From contig CACXGJ010000113.1 of the NCBI GenBank assembly GCA_902767125.1, positions 1 through 5,621 on the forward strand: a DNA stretch of 5,621 nt. Direction: 5' to 3'. This document shows positions 5,603-5,621 of this stretch, one piece after another. How positions within the stretch are numbered: the stretch's first letter is position 1; every line of letters begins with the position of its first letter. The notes beneath the pieces are model-generated. The model was not told the origin of the DNA. It was given only the letters and a program-made list of their open reading frames with translations, and did not search any database. The position numbers and the translations under genes are program-made. Source of the DNA: an uncultured Ruminococcus sp. GTDB taxonomy: Bacteria > Bacillota > Clostridia > Oscillospirales > Acutalibacteraceae.

Positions 5603-5621
5603 TATTTCCGCAGAATTTTTA

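Overview
The window looks like the origin-proximal segregation locus of a low-GC Gram-positive bacterium. It reads in the order mnmG, rsmG, a noc-type parB paralogue, parA (soj), parB (spo0J), with four exact copies of the 16-bp chromosomal parS sequence TGTTTCACGTGAAACA between the genes. The gene order, AT-rich intergenic DNA, strong AGGAG-type ribosome binding sites and sigma-A-like promoters fit Firmicutes. The protein sequences (for example the MnmG motif CPCNPSIGG) suggest a clostridial, Ruminococcus-like lineage; that placement is inference.

Positions 1-209 are non-coding. They hold two parS sites flanking an unusual imperfect inverted repeat built from 7-bp units, followed by a promoter for mnmG. 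mnmG (210-2111) and rsmG (2092-2799) overlap by 20 bp and form an operon for tRNA wobble-uridine and 16S rRNA modification. A third parS begins 4 nt after the rsmG stop codon and is followed by a bidirectional hairpin terminator. The noc-type gene (3722-2892) lies on the opposite strand, convergent with rsmG and divergent from parA. The 216-bp region between noc and parA holds a candidate noc promoter, an A/T tract, a fourth parS and a very good parA promoter. parA (3939-4703) and parB (4722-5573) are co-transcribed 18 nt apart, and a further promoter-like element follows parB at the window edge.

ParB is expected to load on the parS sites as a CTP-dependent clamp and spread. ParA binds DNA non-specifically and is stimulated by the N-terminal LGKGL peptide of ParB. 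Together they segregate the origin region and help recruit SMC. The Noc-type protein would coordinate division with the nucleoid, but its predicted DNA-reading residues match neither the classical ParB set nor the classical Noc set.

The locus is broadly canonical and I see no wholly new system. The points most worth a second look are the Noc-like protein (hybrid DNA-recognition residues, short N-terminus, four clustered cysteines, inverted orientation), the heptad-repeat hairpin between two parS sites, and the placement of two parS sites just upstream of promoters.
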